Origin: Flavobacteriaceae bacterium S0862
GTDB lineage: Bacteria > Bacteroidota > Bacteroidia > Flavobacteriales > Flavobacteriaceae
NCBI GenBank assembly: GCA_023015825.1
Contig: JALKAW010000001.1
Coordinates: 124,001 to 188,000 of the forward strand
Direction: 5' to 3'
DNA: 64,000 bases
Positions 56,596 to 64,000 of the stretch are shown here, piece by piece. Below the pieces are notes generated by a model. It was not told where the DNA came from and made no database searches. It saw nothing but the letters and a program-made list of their open reading frames with translations. Position numbers and translations under genes: made by a program. Within the stretch, counting starts at the first letter, position 1. Every line of letters starts with the position of its first letter.

Positions 56596-57126
56596 TTACA
56601 TCATAGGTACAGATACTCTAACCTTGTCCCATCCCATATGCATAGTACCATCTTTATCAAAAACAATAGAGAATGCTTCTAGTGACTCGTCTGCCATTGT
56701 TGCTTTAACTTTAATTCTTGCAACATCATTTGATTCGTTATAAAAATAACTTCCCCAAACATTAATGTCTGAACTTAAAATTAACGTCCATTCTTTTTCA
56801 CCTGGAATTGCAGACATTGTGTATGTTCCAGCTTTTATAGCTTTACCACCAAAAGTCACATCTTTATAAAAAGATATTTCGGCAGCTTCATTAGCTCCTA
56901 AGCGCCATTGTTTTCCGTTTGGAGCAAGTTCTTCTAAAGAACGATCATTTAATTGAGGGCGACCGTAAACGATTTTTGCAACTTTATTAGATACTTTATA
57001 ATCGTTTGGGTGTGAGGCAGCATCCATTGGACTTTTATCTAGTCCAGGAAATTTTTGAGCATTTACATTTGTAGTTAATAACATTACAAATGCGAAAGCA
57101 ATGCTAGTAATTAATGATTTTTTCAT
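56596..57126 (-). CDS. Secreted DUF2911 protein, copy 1
   Basis: 176 residues with a signal peptide ending VNAQ (about 1-23). The DUF2911 pattern is clear: KIVYGRPQLNDRSLEELAPNGKQWRLGANEA, GKAIKAGTYTMSAIPGEKEW, and a final GWDKVRVSVPM. Function is unknown for this abundant Bacteroidota family. It is the downstream member of a tandem pair; the two share about half their residues, and even their upstream sequences match. Confidence 0.85.
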   Translation of the reverse strand: MKKSLITSIAFAFVMLLTTNVNAQKFPGLDKSPMDAASHPNDYKVSNKVAKIVYGRPQLNDRSLEELAPNGKQWRLGANEAAEISFYKDVTFGGKAIKAGTYTMSAIPGEKEWTLILSSDINVWGSYFYNESNDVARIKVKATMADESLEAFSIVFDKDGTMHMGWDKVRVSVPMM

Positions 57127-57184
57127 GTTTAGTTTTATTTAATATAATGGTTTAAAATTATTGAATTTATTATTTATAAGTCGA

Positions 57185-57209
57185 AAGGTTTTGTTAAACT
57201 TAACAAAGG
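57185..57209 (-). repeat. Shared upstream palindromic motif, copy 1
   Basis: On the minus strand TTGTTAAGTTTAACAAAACC, with GTTAA/TTAAC as an inverted repeat. It matches the sequence upstream of the other DUF2911 gene (57844-57866) almost base for base and lies about 60-80 bp before the start codon in both. Confidence 0.5.
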
Positions 57210-57226
57210 GATAATAATTTTTAAAT

Positions 57227-57255
57227 AAAAAAAGCCTCAAAATATTGAGGCTTTT
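57227..57255 (-). terminator. Terminator between the two DUF2911 genes
   Basis: AAAAGCCTCAA (57230-57240) and TTGAGGCTTTT (57245-57255) form an 11-bp stem with an AATA loop. The minus strand ends in a T-run. Confidence 0.85.
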
Positions 57256-57275
57256 ATAACTTATTTATTGAATTC

Positions 57276-57785
57276 TTAATTTAAAAGTACTGCTACCCTA
57301 ACAGTTCCCCATCCTAAATGCATATTTCCATCATCATCAAATGCAATAGAAAATGCTTCAAGTGAATCACTACTAGTTGATGCTTTAGCCATAAATCTAG
57401 TAACTTCACCAGATTTTGCATTACCTCCCCAAGTACCAAGGGTAGAGTTAAGAATAACTGTCCATTCTTTCTCTCCTGGAATTGTTGTTAAGGTATAAGT
57501 TCCCGCTTTTACACTTTTCCCACCAAGTGTCATATCATTTTTAAAAGTGATTTCTGTGCCTTCATTAGCACCAGTACGCCACACTTTCCCATTAGGAGCA
57601 AGCTTACTTAGCTCTCTACCTTTTAATTGTGGTCTACTGTAAATAATTTTTACAGATTTGTCTTTTGACATGCTAATGTCTAATGGGCTTTTGTCTAAGC
57701 CTGCAAATTTTTGTGCTTCTACATTAGTTGATAATAACATTAAAAATGCGAAAGCAATTGTCGAAATAAATGATGATTTTCTCAT
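57276..57785 (-). CDS. Secreted DUF2911 protein, copy 2
   Basis: 169 residues from the ATG at 57783-57785 (MRKSSFISTIAFAFLMLLST). The frame is open 20 codons further upstream, but that stretch lies between promoter-like sequence and a clear signal peptide and is rejected. It shares KIIYSRPQLKGRELSKLAPNGK, the GKSVKAGTYTLTTIPGEKEW block and the GWGTVRV ending with copy 1. A terminator separates the two, so each is probably expressed alone. Confidence 0.85.
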   Translation of the reverse strand: MRKSSFISTIAFAFLMLLSTNVEAQKFAGLDKSPLDISMSKDKSVKIIYSRPQLKGRELSKLAPNGKVWRTGANEGTEITFKNDMTLGGKSVKAGTYTLTTIPGEKEWTVILNSTLGTWGGNAKSGEVTRFMAKASTSSDSLEAFSIAFDDDGNMHLGWGTVRVAVLLN

Positions 57786-57843
57786 GAGTAATTTTATTGA
57801 TTTTATTTTTCTAAAAATATTGAATACAAAATATAAAAATTGC

Positions 57844-57866
57844 AAGGTTTTGTTAAACTTTACAAT
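57844..57866 (-). repeat. Shared upstream palindromic motif, copy 2
   Basis: On the minus strand TTGTAAAGTTTAACAAAACC, differing in one base from copy 1 over 20 bp. It lies about 60-80 bp upstream of DUF2911 copy 2. Confidence 0.5.
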
Positions 57867-57950
57867 TTACAAGCGTATCGTATAATTTTTGTTTGTTTTA
57901 GTTACAATAAATTATTAATATGGCTATAATAGATTATAAAATGTAATTAA

Positions 57951-57968
57951 TAAACATCTAAATGTTTA
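57951..57968. promoter_or_regulatory. Inverted repeat upstream of asnB
   Basis: TAAACAT (57951-57957) and ATGTTTA (57962-57968) form a perfect 7-bp inverted repeat with a CTAA spacer, 53 bp before the asnB ATG. It is a possible operator; an imperfect box CAGATTTG lies 20 bp further downstream. Confidence 0.35.
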
Positions 57969-58021
57969 TAATTTGATATGTAATCCTCAGATTTGCACTA
58001 TAATAATTAAATAAAAAGATT

Positions 58022-59683
58022 ATGTGTGGTATTGTATGTGCCTTCGATTTAAAAGAAAAATCAGAAATATTAAGGCCTCAAATTCTTGAAATGGCAAAAA
58101 CTATTCGTCATCGCGGACCAGATTGGAGTGGTGTATATAGTGATGAAAAAGCCATTTTGGCTCATGAGCGTTTAGCAATTGTAGATCCAGCTTCTGGAAA
58201 ACAACCTTTATTTAGTGAAGACAAGAAATTAATCTTGGCTGCTAATGGAGAGATATACAACCACCGTGAACTTCGTAGTCAATTTCCTGATTATAAGTTT
58301 CAAACAGAAAGTGACTGTGAAGTTATTTTAGCTTTATATAAAGAAAAAGGATTCGACTTCATTGATGAGATGAATGGCATATTTGGCTTTGCTATTTATG
58401 ATGTAGAGAAGGATGAGTATTTCATCGTACGTGATCACATGGGAATTATTCCATTATATATCGGTTGGGATAAACAAGGAACGTTTTATGTAGCGTCAGA
58501 ATTAAAAGCATTAGAAGGTGTATGTACAAAAATTGAGTTGTTTCCACCAGGACATTATATCAGCAGTAAGGATGGTGAATTTGTACAATGGTACAAGCGA
58601 GATTGGAAAGATTATGATGCAGTAAAAGATAATAAAACAGAAATAGCTGAAGTAAGACAAGCATTGGAAGATGCAGTACATAGGCAATTAATGAGTGATG
58701 TGCCTTATGGTGTGTTATTATCCGGTGGATTAGATTCATCTGTAACATCAGCCATTGCAAAAAAATATGCTGAGCGACGTATAGAGGCAGATGATAAAGA
58801 ACAGGCTTGGTGGCCACAACTGCACAGTTTTTCCGTTGGACTTGAAGGCTCGCCAGATTTAAAGGCAGCTAGAAAAGTAGCAGATCATATTGGAACCGTT
58901 CATCACGAAATTAAGTTTACAATTCAAGAAGGCTTGGATGCTATTAAAGATGTAATCTATCAATTAGAAACTTACGATATTACAACCATAAGAGCAAGCA
59001 CACCAATGTATTTAATGGCAAGAGTGATTAAATCTATGGGAATAAAAATGGTGTTATCTGGTGAAGGTGCAGATGAGCTATTTGGAGGTTACTTATACTT
59101 CCATAAGGCACCAAACGCTAAAGAATTTCATGAAGAAACCGTACGTAAATTAAACAAATTGCACATGTACGATTGCTTAAGAGCAAACAAAAGTTTAGCA
59201 GCTTGGGGAATTGAAGGACGTGTGCCATTTTTAGATAAAGAGTTTATGGATGTAGCGATGCGAATCAACCCTCAAGACAAAATGATAAATGGTGAACGCA
59301 TGGAAAAATGGGTAATTAGAAAAGCCTTTGAAGATTTGTTGCCAGAAAGTGTGGCGTGGAGACAAAAAGAACAGTTTAGTGATGGTGTTGGCTATAGTTG
59401 GATTGATACGTTGAAAGAAGTCGTTGAACAGGAAATTACTGATGAGCAATTAGCAAATGCACATTTTAGATTCCCAATACAAACACCACAAAATAAAGAA
59501 GAGTATTATTATCGTACTATTTTCGAATCACATTTCCCGAGTGATACCGCTGCACTGAGTGTGCCACAAGAGCCAAGTGTAGCTTGTAGTACCAAAATTG
59601 CATTAGAGTGGGACGAAGCCTTTAAAAACATGAACGACCCTTCAGGTAGGGCGGTAGCAAAAGTTCATGATGACGCATATTAG
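58022..59683 (+). CDS. asnB: Asparagine synthase B, glutamine-hydrolysing
   Basis: Makes asparagine from aspartate, ATP and glutamine. 553 residues. The class II glutamine amidotransferase domain begins with the catalytic Cys2 (MCGIVCAFD) and has RHRGPDWSG and AANGEIYNHREL. The synthetase domain has the ATP pyrophosphatase motif LLSGGLDSSVTSAIA near residue 240 and LSGEGADELFGGY. Full length, monocistronic, closed by a terminator. Confidence 0.98.
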   Translation: MCGIVCAFDLKEKSEILRPQILEMAKTIRHRGPDWSGVYSDEKAILAHERLAIVDPASGKQPLFSEDKKLILAANGEIYNHRELRSQFPDYKFQTESDCEVILALYKEKGFDFIDEMNGIFGFAIYDVEKDEYFIVRDHMGIIPLYIGWDKQGTFYVASELKALEGVCTKIELFPPGHYISSKDGEFVQWYKRDWKDYDAVKDNKTEIAEVRQALEDAVHRQLMSDVPYGVLLSGGLDSSVTSAIAKKYAERRIEADDKEQAWWPQLHSFSVGLEGSPDLKAARKVADHIGTVHHEIKFTIQEGLDAIKDVIYQLETYDITTIRASTPMYLMARVIKSMGIKMVLSGEGADELFGGYLYFHKAPNAKEFHEETVRKLNKLHMYDCLRANKSLAAWGIEGRVPFLDKEFMDVAMRINPQDKMINGERMEKWVIRKAFEDLLPESVAWRQKEQFSDGVGYSWIDTLKEVVEQEITDEQLANAHFRFPIQTPQNKEEYYYRTIFESHFPSDTAALSVPQEPSVACSTKIALEWDEAFKNMNDPSGRAVAKVHDDAY

Positions 59684-59715
59684 AAAACTAATTTGGTTGG
59701 TTAGTTAGTTTTAAA

Positions 59716-59748
59716 TAAGAGGTTGGCAATTTGCCAATCTCTTTTTTT
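59716..59748 (+). terminator. Intrinsic terminator after asnB
   Basis: AAGAGGTTGGC (59717-59727) and GCCAATCTCTT (59733-59743) form an 11-bp stem with one G-T pair and an AATTT loop. A T-run follows. Confidence 0.85.
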
Positions 59749-59786
59749 ATTGTAAATGTTTTATCTTTAAAACTAAACCAACCAAT

Positions 59787-60554
59787 ATGATTAAGTTTTT
59801 TAGGCACATTCGTAAAAGCTTGCTTTTGCAAAACAAAACAGGTAAATACTTTAAATACGCCATTGGTGAAATTATTCTCGTGGTCATTGGTATTTTGATT
59901 GCACTTCAAGTTAATAACTGGAATGAAAACCGCTTACAAATCCAAAAAACAAGAGTACTTACAAAGGCCTTGCTAAATGACTTTGAGGATAACGAAAAAA
60001 TTCTAAAACAAAAATTGAAATATACTAACGGATTGGTTTCTAGATTAATTCGGTTTTTAGAGATATCAGACAAGCCCGAGCTTAATATTTCACGAGACTC
60101 TATAAAGCACTATGCTACAGCAGCGTTTTTATCTAATGATTTAAAATTACAATTAGACACCTATAATCAAGCATTAAACACAGGTGATTTGAACAACTTA
60201 AACAATCAAAAACTATCCATTTACTTTAATGATTTTCAACGTTCTTTAAACTTCTATCAAGTGCATACTGCAATTTCTGGAAAAGAATTTTACCAAGGTT
60301 CAATTTATGAACTCAGGAAACAAATTGGGAATTTGGACATTTTGGATGATTATAGAGACTATAGTAATCGTGTTCAATTTACATCTCATAAAATGAGTTA
60401 TAAAGAATTAGTAAATTTTATAGGAAAAAAAGAGGTTTTTGCCATTTTCCATAACCAATTAACCATTCAGTACAACTTTAAAGAGGCTTTAGGGCAAATG
60501 ATTATAGTAAATGATAGTATTACTCAACAACTACATAAGAAATTAAATGATTAA
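59787..60554 (+). CDS. DUF6090-like membrane-anchored protein, copy 1
   Basis: 255 residues. The N-terminal 50 residues are MIKFFRHIRKSLLLQNKTGK, YFKYAIGEIILVVIGILIAL and QVNNWNENRL: a basic cytoplasmic start and one membrane helix (about 27-42). The rest, residues 50-255, is helical and probably periplasmic, with NDFEDNEKILKQKLKYTN. Family resemblance is to DUF6090, of unknown function. First of three tandem paralogues; its end overlaps copy 2 by 8 bp. Confidence 0.78.
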   Translation: MIKFFRHIRKSLLLQNKTGKYFKYAIGEIILVVIGILIALQVNNWNENRLQIQKTRVLTKALLNDFEDNEKILKQKLKYTNGLVSRLIRFLEISDKPELNISRDSIKHYATAAFLSNDLKLQLDTYNQALNTGDLNNLNNQKLSIYFNDFQRSLNFYQVHTAISGKEFYQGSIYELRKQIGNLDILDDYRDYSNRVQFTSHKMSYKELVNFIGKKEVFAIFHNQLTIQYNFKEALGQMIIVNDSITQQLHKKLND

Positions 60555-61281
60555 ATTCTTCCGCCAAATACGATTCAAACTTATGAGTGAAAACAAAACA
60601 GGCAAGTACTTTAAATACGCAATGGGTGAAATTGTACTCGTGGTTATTGGAATTCTAATAGCTCTTAGTATCAATAATTGGAATGAAAATCGATTAGCAC
60701 AAAAAAAAGAAGAAACTGTCTTATTAAAATTAGTTGAAGATCTTAAAGTAGATTCTATTAATTTAAGTAAACAGTTTAATAGAGCTAAATTAATTAATAA
60801 ACTTCATCTAGATCTATATCTGATTGGGCAGGCGAAATTAGTTCCAGATAGTCTTAAAAATGGTGAACGATTAAGACAAGGAATAATTTTTAATTCAGCA
60901 GCAAGTACTAATGATCCACAGTTATCAAATAAAATATCTAATACTATAATAAGAGACCAATTAGTTAATTATTTCAATCAATTGCTTTTCACAGAAGAGC
61001 TTTTAAAATCTTATAGAAACGTAGTAGAAAACAATGTAAGGCCATACCTTGCAGAATGGAACCTTTTGGATATTGACAGCAGATTTGAAGATCCCAAAAA
61101 TCCTAAGATTGAAATCTATGAAGACAAATTAGTTGAACATTTAGATCAATCAACTTTTCAACAACTACTTTACGAAACAAATGTAAAAGTTGTTCTTGTT
61201 ATAAATAGTTTAGATCGACTACAATTGGAAAATACTGCTCTGATTGATTTGATAAATAAAGAGTTGAAGCAAAATAGATGA
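60547..61281 (+). CDS. DUF6090-like membrane-anchored protein, copy 2
   Basis: 244 residues with the same anchor (NKTGKYFKYAMGEIVLVVIG, ILIALSINNWNENRLAQKK). Its ATG overlaps the previous stop codon by 8 bp and its TGA stop overlaps the next ATG by 4 bp, so translation of the three is coupled. After residue 50 it hardly resembles copy 1, apart from a repeated LVEDLKVDS-type helix start. Confidence 0.78.
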   Translation: MIKFFRQIRFKLMSENKTGKYFKYAMGEIVLVVIGILIALSINNWNENRLAQKKEETVLLKLVEDLKVDSINLSKQFNRAKLINKLHLDLYLIGQAKLVPDSLKNGERLRQGIIFNSAASTNDPQLSNKISNTIIRDQLVNYFNQLLFTEELLKSYRNVVENNVRPYLAEWNLLDIDSRFEDPKNPKIEIYEDKLVEHLDQSTFQQLLYETNVKVVLVINSLDRLQLENTALIDLINKELKQNR

Positions 61282-62054
61282 TAAAATTCTTTAGAAAAAT
61301 ACGGTACAATCTTATGAGTAAAAACAAAACAGGCAAATACTTTAAATATGCCATTGGTGAGACTTTACTTGTAGTTATTGGAATTTTGATCGCACTTCAA
61401 ATTAACACTTGGAACCAGCAGCGATTGAGTAAAAAAATGGAAAATAATTATATTAATAGACTTATTGAAGATTTGGCAGCTGACACATCGATGATTGCAG
61501 GTCAAATTATGCGTTCAAAGGTGCGTTTTGAATATGGTGTTGTTCTCGATTCCTTGATAAGAATTCAAAGCAGGAGTGAAATTCCTGCTATTGAAGTTAT
61601 AGATGCTGCACAGTCAATTGGCAGATTGTGGTTACCTCAATATAACGCTAACACCTATAATGATTTAATAAATACAGGCAACTTTAGTATTATTTCAGAT
61701 CCAGAAATTGCTGATCGTATTAGAGGGCATTATACAAGTTTACCCTATTCATGGAATGATATATTTGACCAGAGAATGGAGGAACTTAGACGTATCATGG
61801 TTGAATTAATTCCATTAAAATTTCATATTGCGGTTTTAGCACCAGAAAGTATGCCGAATATCCCAAAACTAAAAACAGTTTTAAGTGATGAAGAGTCTAT
61901 TACAATAGTAGAAAATATAATGGCGTATCCGAAAATTGATTTTTATGTTAAGAATGTAACACGTGCGCATATTTTTCATATAGATTTAATGGAGGAAGTT
62001 AAAGAGGCAACGACTGAGCTAATAAATGATTTGAAAAAATATTTACCAAATTAA
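61278..62054 (+). CDS. DUF6090-like membrane-anchored protein, copy 3
   Basis: 258 residues. Anchor: NKTGKYFKYAIGETLLVVIG, ILIALQINTWNQQRLSKKM. The remainder has a conserved-looking RLIEDLAADTSMIAGQIMRS helix and NANTYNDLINTGNFSIISDP, which recalls the LxxGDLxxLxN-type segment of copy 1. Starts on ATGA overlapping copy 2. The dipeptide epimerase gene follows after 51 bp. Confidence 0.78.
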   Translation: MIKFFRKIRYNLMSKNKTGKYFKYAIGETLLVVIGILIALQINTWNQQRLSKKMENNYINRLIEDLAADTSMIAGQIMRSKVRFEYGVVLDSLIRIQSRSEIPAIEVIDAAQSIGRLWLPQYNANTYNDLINTGNFSIISDPEIADRIRGHYTSLPYSWNDIFDQRMEELRRIMVELIPLKFHIAVLAPESMPNIPKLKTVLSDEESITIVENIMAYPKIDFYVKNVTRAHIFHIDLMEEVKEATTELINDLKKYLPN

Positions 62055-62105
62055 TTTTTATAAGTTTACCATCAATAAATTAATTCTGAACAAGAAAAAC
62101 AAGCA

Positions 62106-63125
62106 ATGCAATTATTACTTACAGCTAAGTCTTTTCAGCTTACCTTAAAACATTCTTTTACTATTTCCAGATCAACCAGAACTTTTCAAGTTACTGTAAT
62201 AGTATCTATTTCCGATGGCGTTACAACAGGTTACGGTGAAGCGATTCCATACCCTTATTACAATATTACACTCGAAAAGATTGAGCAATCTGTTGCAAAG
62301 TCTAAATCAATTATAGAAAATGCCTTTGGAATGCATCCTAACGACTTATGGAATTATCTAGAATCAAATCTAAAAGACGATTATTTCACTTTGTGTGCTC
62401 TTAACTGTGCCTACTGGGATTATTATGCCAAATCTCAAAACAGGACTACAAGAAGCTATTTTTGCGATGAGAATAAATCTACACCATTAAGCGATTACAC
62501 CATTGGTATTGATGCCATAGATGTTATGAAACAGAAAATATTGGACACACCTTGGCCAATCTATAAAATTAAATTAGGAACAGAATATGATGTAGAAATC
62601 ATTTCAGAACTAAGGAAAATAACAGATGCCGTTTTTAGAATTGATGCTAATTGTGCTTGGACTGTCGAAGAAACTTTGCAAAATGCCATTCAATTAAAAA
62701 CCCTAGGAGTTGAATTTATTGAACAACCTCTTCATGCCGAAGATTGGGAAGGGATGAAGCGCTTGAAAAGATATTGTGTTTTGCCTTTAATAGCAGATGA
62801 AAGTTGTCAGCGTTTTGAAGATGTTCAAAAATGTGCTGAAGGATTTCACGGCATTAATATTAAACTCATGAAATGTGGCGGACTTACACCAGCTCTAAAA
62901 ATGATAGAGAAAGCACAAGCACTCAAATTAAAAGTAATGGCAGGTTGCATGGCAGAATCTACCGTTGGTATTTCTAATTTAGCACAAATTGCACCACTTT
63001 TAGATTATTTAGATGCAGATGGTGCTATGCTGCTAAAAAATGATACTGCAAAAGGGGTAAATCTGGATTATGGTAAAATTGAATATCCTAATGAAAAAGG
63101 ATCTGGAATTATGCCTTTAGATTAA
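62106..63125 (+). CDS. Dipeptide epimerase (L-Ala-D/L-Glu epimerase-like)
   Basis: Enolase-superfamily member, muconate-lactonising subgroup, 339 residues. Catalytic residues are the KxK pair (Lys154, Lys156 in YKIKLG), metal ligands Asp180 (RIDANCAW), Glu206 (FIEQPL) and Asp231 (IADESC), and the general base Lys253 (NIKLMKCGG). The expected reaction is epimerisation of Ala-Glu-type dipeptides from murein recycling. The specificity loop VMAGCMAESTVGIS suits L-Ala-D/L-Glu. Same strand as the DUF6090 triplet, possibly one transcript. Confidence 0.85.
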   Translation: MQLLLTAKSFQLTLKHSFTISRSTRTFQVTVIVSISDGVTTGYGEAIPYPYYNITLEKIEQSVAKSKSIIENAFGMHPNDLWNYLESNLKDDYFTLCALNCAYWDYYAKSQNRTTRSYFCDENKSTPLSDYTIGIDAIDVMKQKILDTPWPIYKIKLGTEYDVEIISELRKITDAVFRIDANCAWTVEETLQNAIQLKTLGVEFIEQPLHAEDWEGMKRLKRYCVLPLIADESCQRFEDVQKCAEGFHGINIKLMKCGGLTPALKMIEKAQALKLKVMAGCMAESTVGISNLAQIAPLLDYLDADGAMLLKNDTAKGVNLDYGKIEYPNEKGSGIMPLD

Positions 63126-63347
63126 CTAAAATCTTCTAAAATTTCTAGTAAAACTCAAATACAAAAATCAAAAAAATAGTCATAGAGCGACGATTGCATT
63201 TTTTCTTTTTCACAGAAGGTTAAAAAATCATTAAAATCTAATTTAAGATGCTTTTTAGGCGATTTAAGGCACTTTCGGATAATTAACAAATGTTAATAAT
63301 TATATGATAAATGCAATAAAAACCTTAAAAATGGGGTTTAATAATTG

Positions 63348-63355
63348 TATATTTG
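63348..63355 (+). promoter_or_regulatory. Candidate -7 box of gyrB
   Basis: TATATTTG fits TAnnTTTG perfectly. If used, the gyrB leader is about 75 nt and would contain the palindrome at 63367-63387. Confidence 0.45.
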
Positions 63356-63366
63356 TATGTATTAGA

Positions 63367-63393
63367 AATGATACAAATTGTATCATTTTTTTT
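63367..63393 (+). terminator. Palindrome with T-run in the gyrB leader
   Basis: AATGATACAA (63367-63376) and TTGTATCATT (63378-63387) form a perfect 10-bp inverted repeat with one central base, followed by T residues to 63393. It could be an attenuator, the terminator of the upstream epimerase gene, or a protein operator. Confidence 0.5.
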
Positions 63394-63434
63394 ATGAAAT
63401 AAAACGAAAATTTAACTTATAGATTAATATTAAT

Positions 63435-64000
63435 ATGAGTCAAGAAAAAGAAGAGTTTAACAAGCATAATTATTCTGCTGATAGTATTCAAGCTTTAGAG
63501 GGAATGGAGCACGTACGTATGCGTCCATCGATGTATATTGGAGATGTTGGCACAAGAGGGTTACACCACTTAGTGTATGAGGTTGTAGATAACTCTATTG
63601 ATGAAGCTTTAGCTGGTCACTGTAACAATATTACAGTAATAATTAACGAAGATAATTCTATCACGACCGAAGATGATGGACGTGGTATTCCAGTAGATAT
63701 CCATAAAAAAGAAGGCGTATCTGCTTTGGAGGTTGTAATGACTAAAATTGGAGCTGGAGGAAAATTTGATAAAGATTCTTATAAAGTATCTGGTGGTTTA
63801 CACGGTGTTGGTGTAAGTTGTGTAAATGCACTTTCTGAGCACTTAAAAGCAACCGTATATAGAGATGGAAAAATATATGAGCAAGAATACGAACGTGGTA
63901 AAGCCCTATATCCTGTAAAACCAATTGGAGATACAGATAAAAGAGGGACAACCGTAACCTTTAGACCAGACTCTACAATTTTTACTCAAACATTAGAGTA
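63435..64000 (+). CDS. gyrB: DNA gyrase subunit B (partial)
   Basis: The first 188 codons of the GHKL ATPase subunit of gyrase; the rest lies beyond the window. After a short N-terminal tail come [20 protein letters not shown], the ATPase motif [28 protein letters not shown] and [18 protein letters not shown]. ParE is possible from this portion alone, but the N-terminal pattern and HxxK-type loop favour GyrB. Confidence 0.93.
   Translation, partial: MSQEKEEFNKHNYSADSIQALEGMEHVRMRPSMYIGDVGTRGLHHLVYEVVDNSIDEALAGHCNNITVIINEDNSITTEDDGRGIPVDIHKKEGVSALEVVMTKIGAGGKFDKDSYKVSGGLHGVGVSCVNALSEHLKATVYRDGKIYEQEYERGKALYPVKPIGDTDKRGTTVTFRPDSTIFTQTLE

Larger units (their letters stand above)
63126..63434. 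other. Non-coding 309-bp region upstream of gyrB
   Basis: No gene is seen. It contains a TATATTTG box at 63348-63355, followed by a perfect palindrome with a T-run (63367-63393). The first 180 bp are AT-rich without a clear terminator for the epimerase gene. Confidence 0.6.

Noticed and set aside
57786-57845. Upstream extension of DUF2911 copy 2
   Set aside because: The signal peptide starts cleanly at 57785, matching copy 1.

Overview
The window is AT-rich chromosomal DNA from a member of the Bacteroidota, almost certainly the family Flavobacteriaceae. The evidence is a SusC-type TonB receptor, TAnnTTTG promoter boxes instead of E. coli-like -10 boxes, weak or absent Shine-Dalgarno sequences, a FecI/FecR/TonB-receptor cassette, DUF2911 and DUF6090 families, a tricorn-type protease, and a str-S10-spc-alpha ribosomal cluster in which rpsJ follows fusA with no tuf. 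I cannot name the genus.

Layout. 1-4090 (minus): the 5' part of a SusC-like receptor, then an Omp85-type outer-membrane protein. 4210-21480 (plus): one promoter, then an uninterrupted translation and transcription cluster (rpsL to rplQ, with secY, infA and rpoA), closed by a terminator. Stem-loops sit before rplC, rpsD, rpoA and rplQ. 21.5-27.9 kb (plus): carA, eno, gltA, arginase and an M20 peptidase, several separated by intrinsic terminators. 27.9-35.9 kb: mixed accessory and core genes. Small membrane proteins on the minus strand (DUF4386, a DUF6326-like protein and others) are bounded by a large nested palindrome and by copies of a GTTAAACGAA element. Between them lie the citrulline hydrolase ctlX, an orphan TPR histidine kinase and argS. 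36.1-45.4 kb: a tricorn-like protease, then a cell-surface signalling set (STN-domain TonB receptor, FecR, ECF sigma factor) that diverges from a large acidic repeat lipoprotein. 45.5-49.5 kb (plus): ffh, folD and an esterase lipoprotein. 49.5-55.8 kb (minus): M1 aminopeptidase, VOC protein, rluF, alpha/beta hydrolase, cupin, lipoprotein and a HerA-like ATPase. 55.9-64 kb: queE, two DUF2911 paralogues, asnB, three overlapping DUF6090 paralogues, a dipeptide epimerase and the 5' part of gyrB.

How the genes work together. Most of the window is housekeeping: ribosome, RNA polymerase, Sec and SRP secretion, glycolysis and TCA entry, folate, queuosine and asparagine synthesis. The best candidate for an undescribed system is the ECF/FecR/TonB set with its divergent lipoprotein. 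A 16-bp identical sequence lies upstream of both fecR and the lipoprotein gene and is absent before the sigma gene, which suggests one sigma-controlled regulon. Second are the cassette-like elements (nested 133-bp palindrome and GTTAAACGAA boundaries) around small membrane-protein genes. Third is the DUF6090 triplet, with a near-constant membrane anchor and divergent remainders. All assignments come from reading the sequence; no database search was run.
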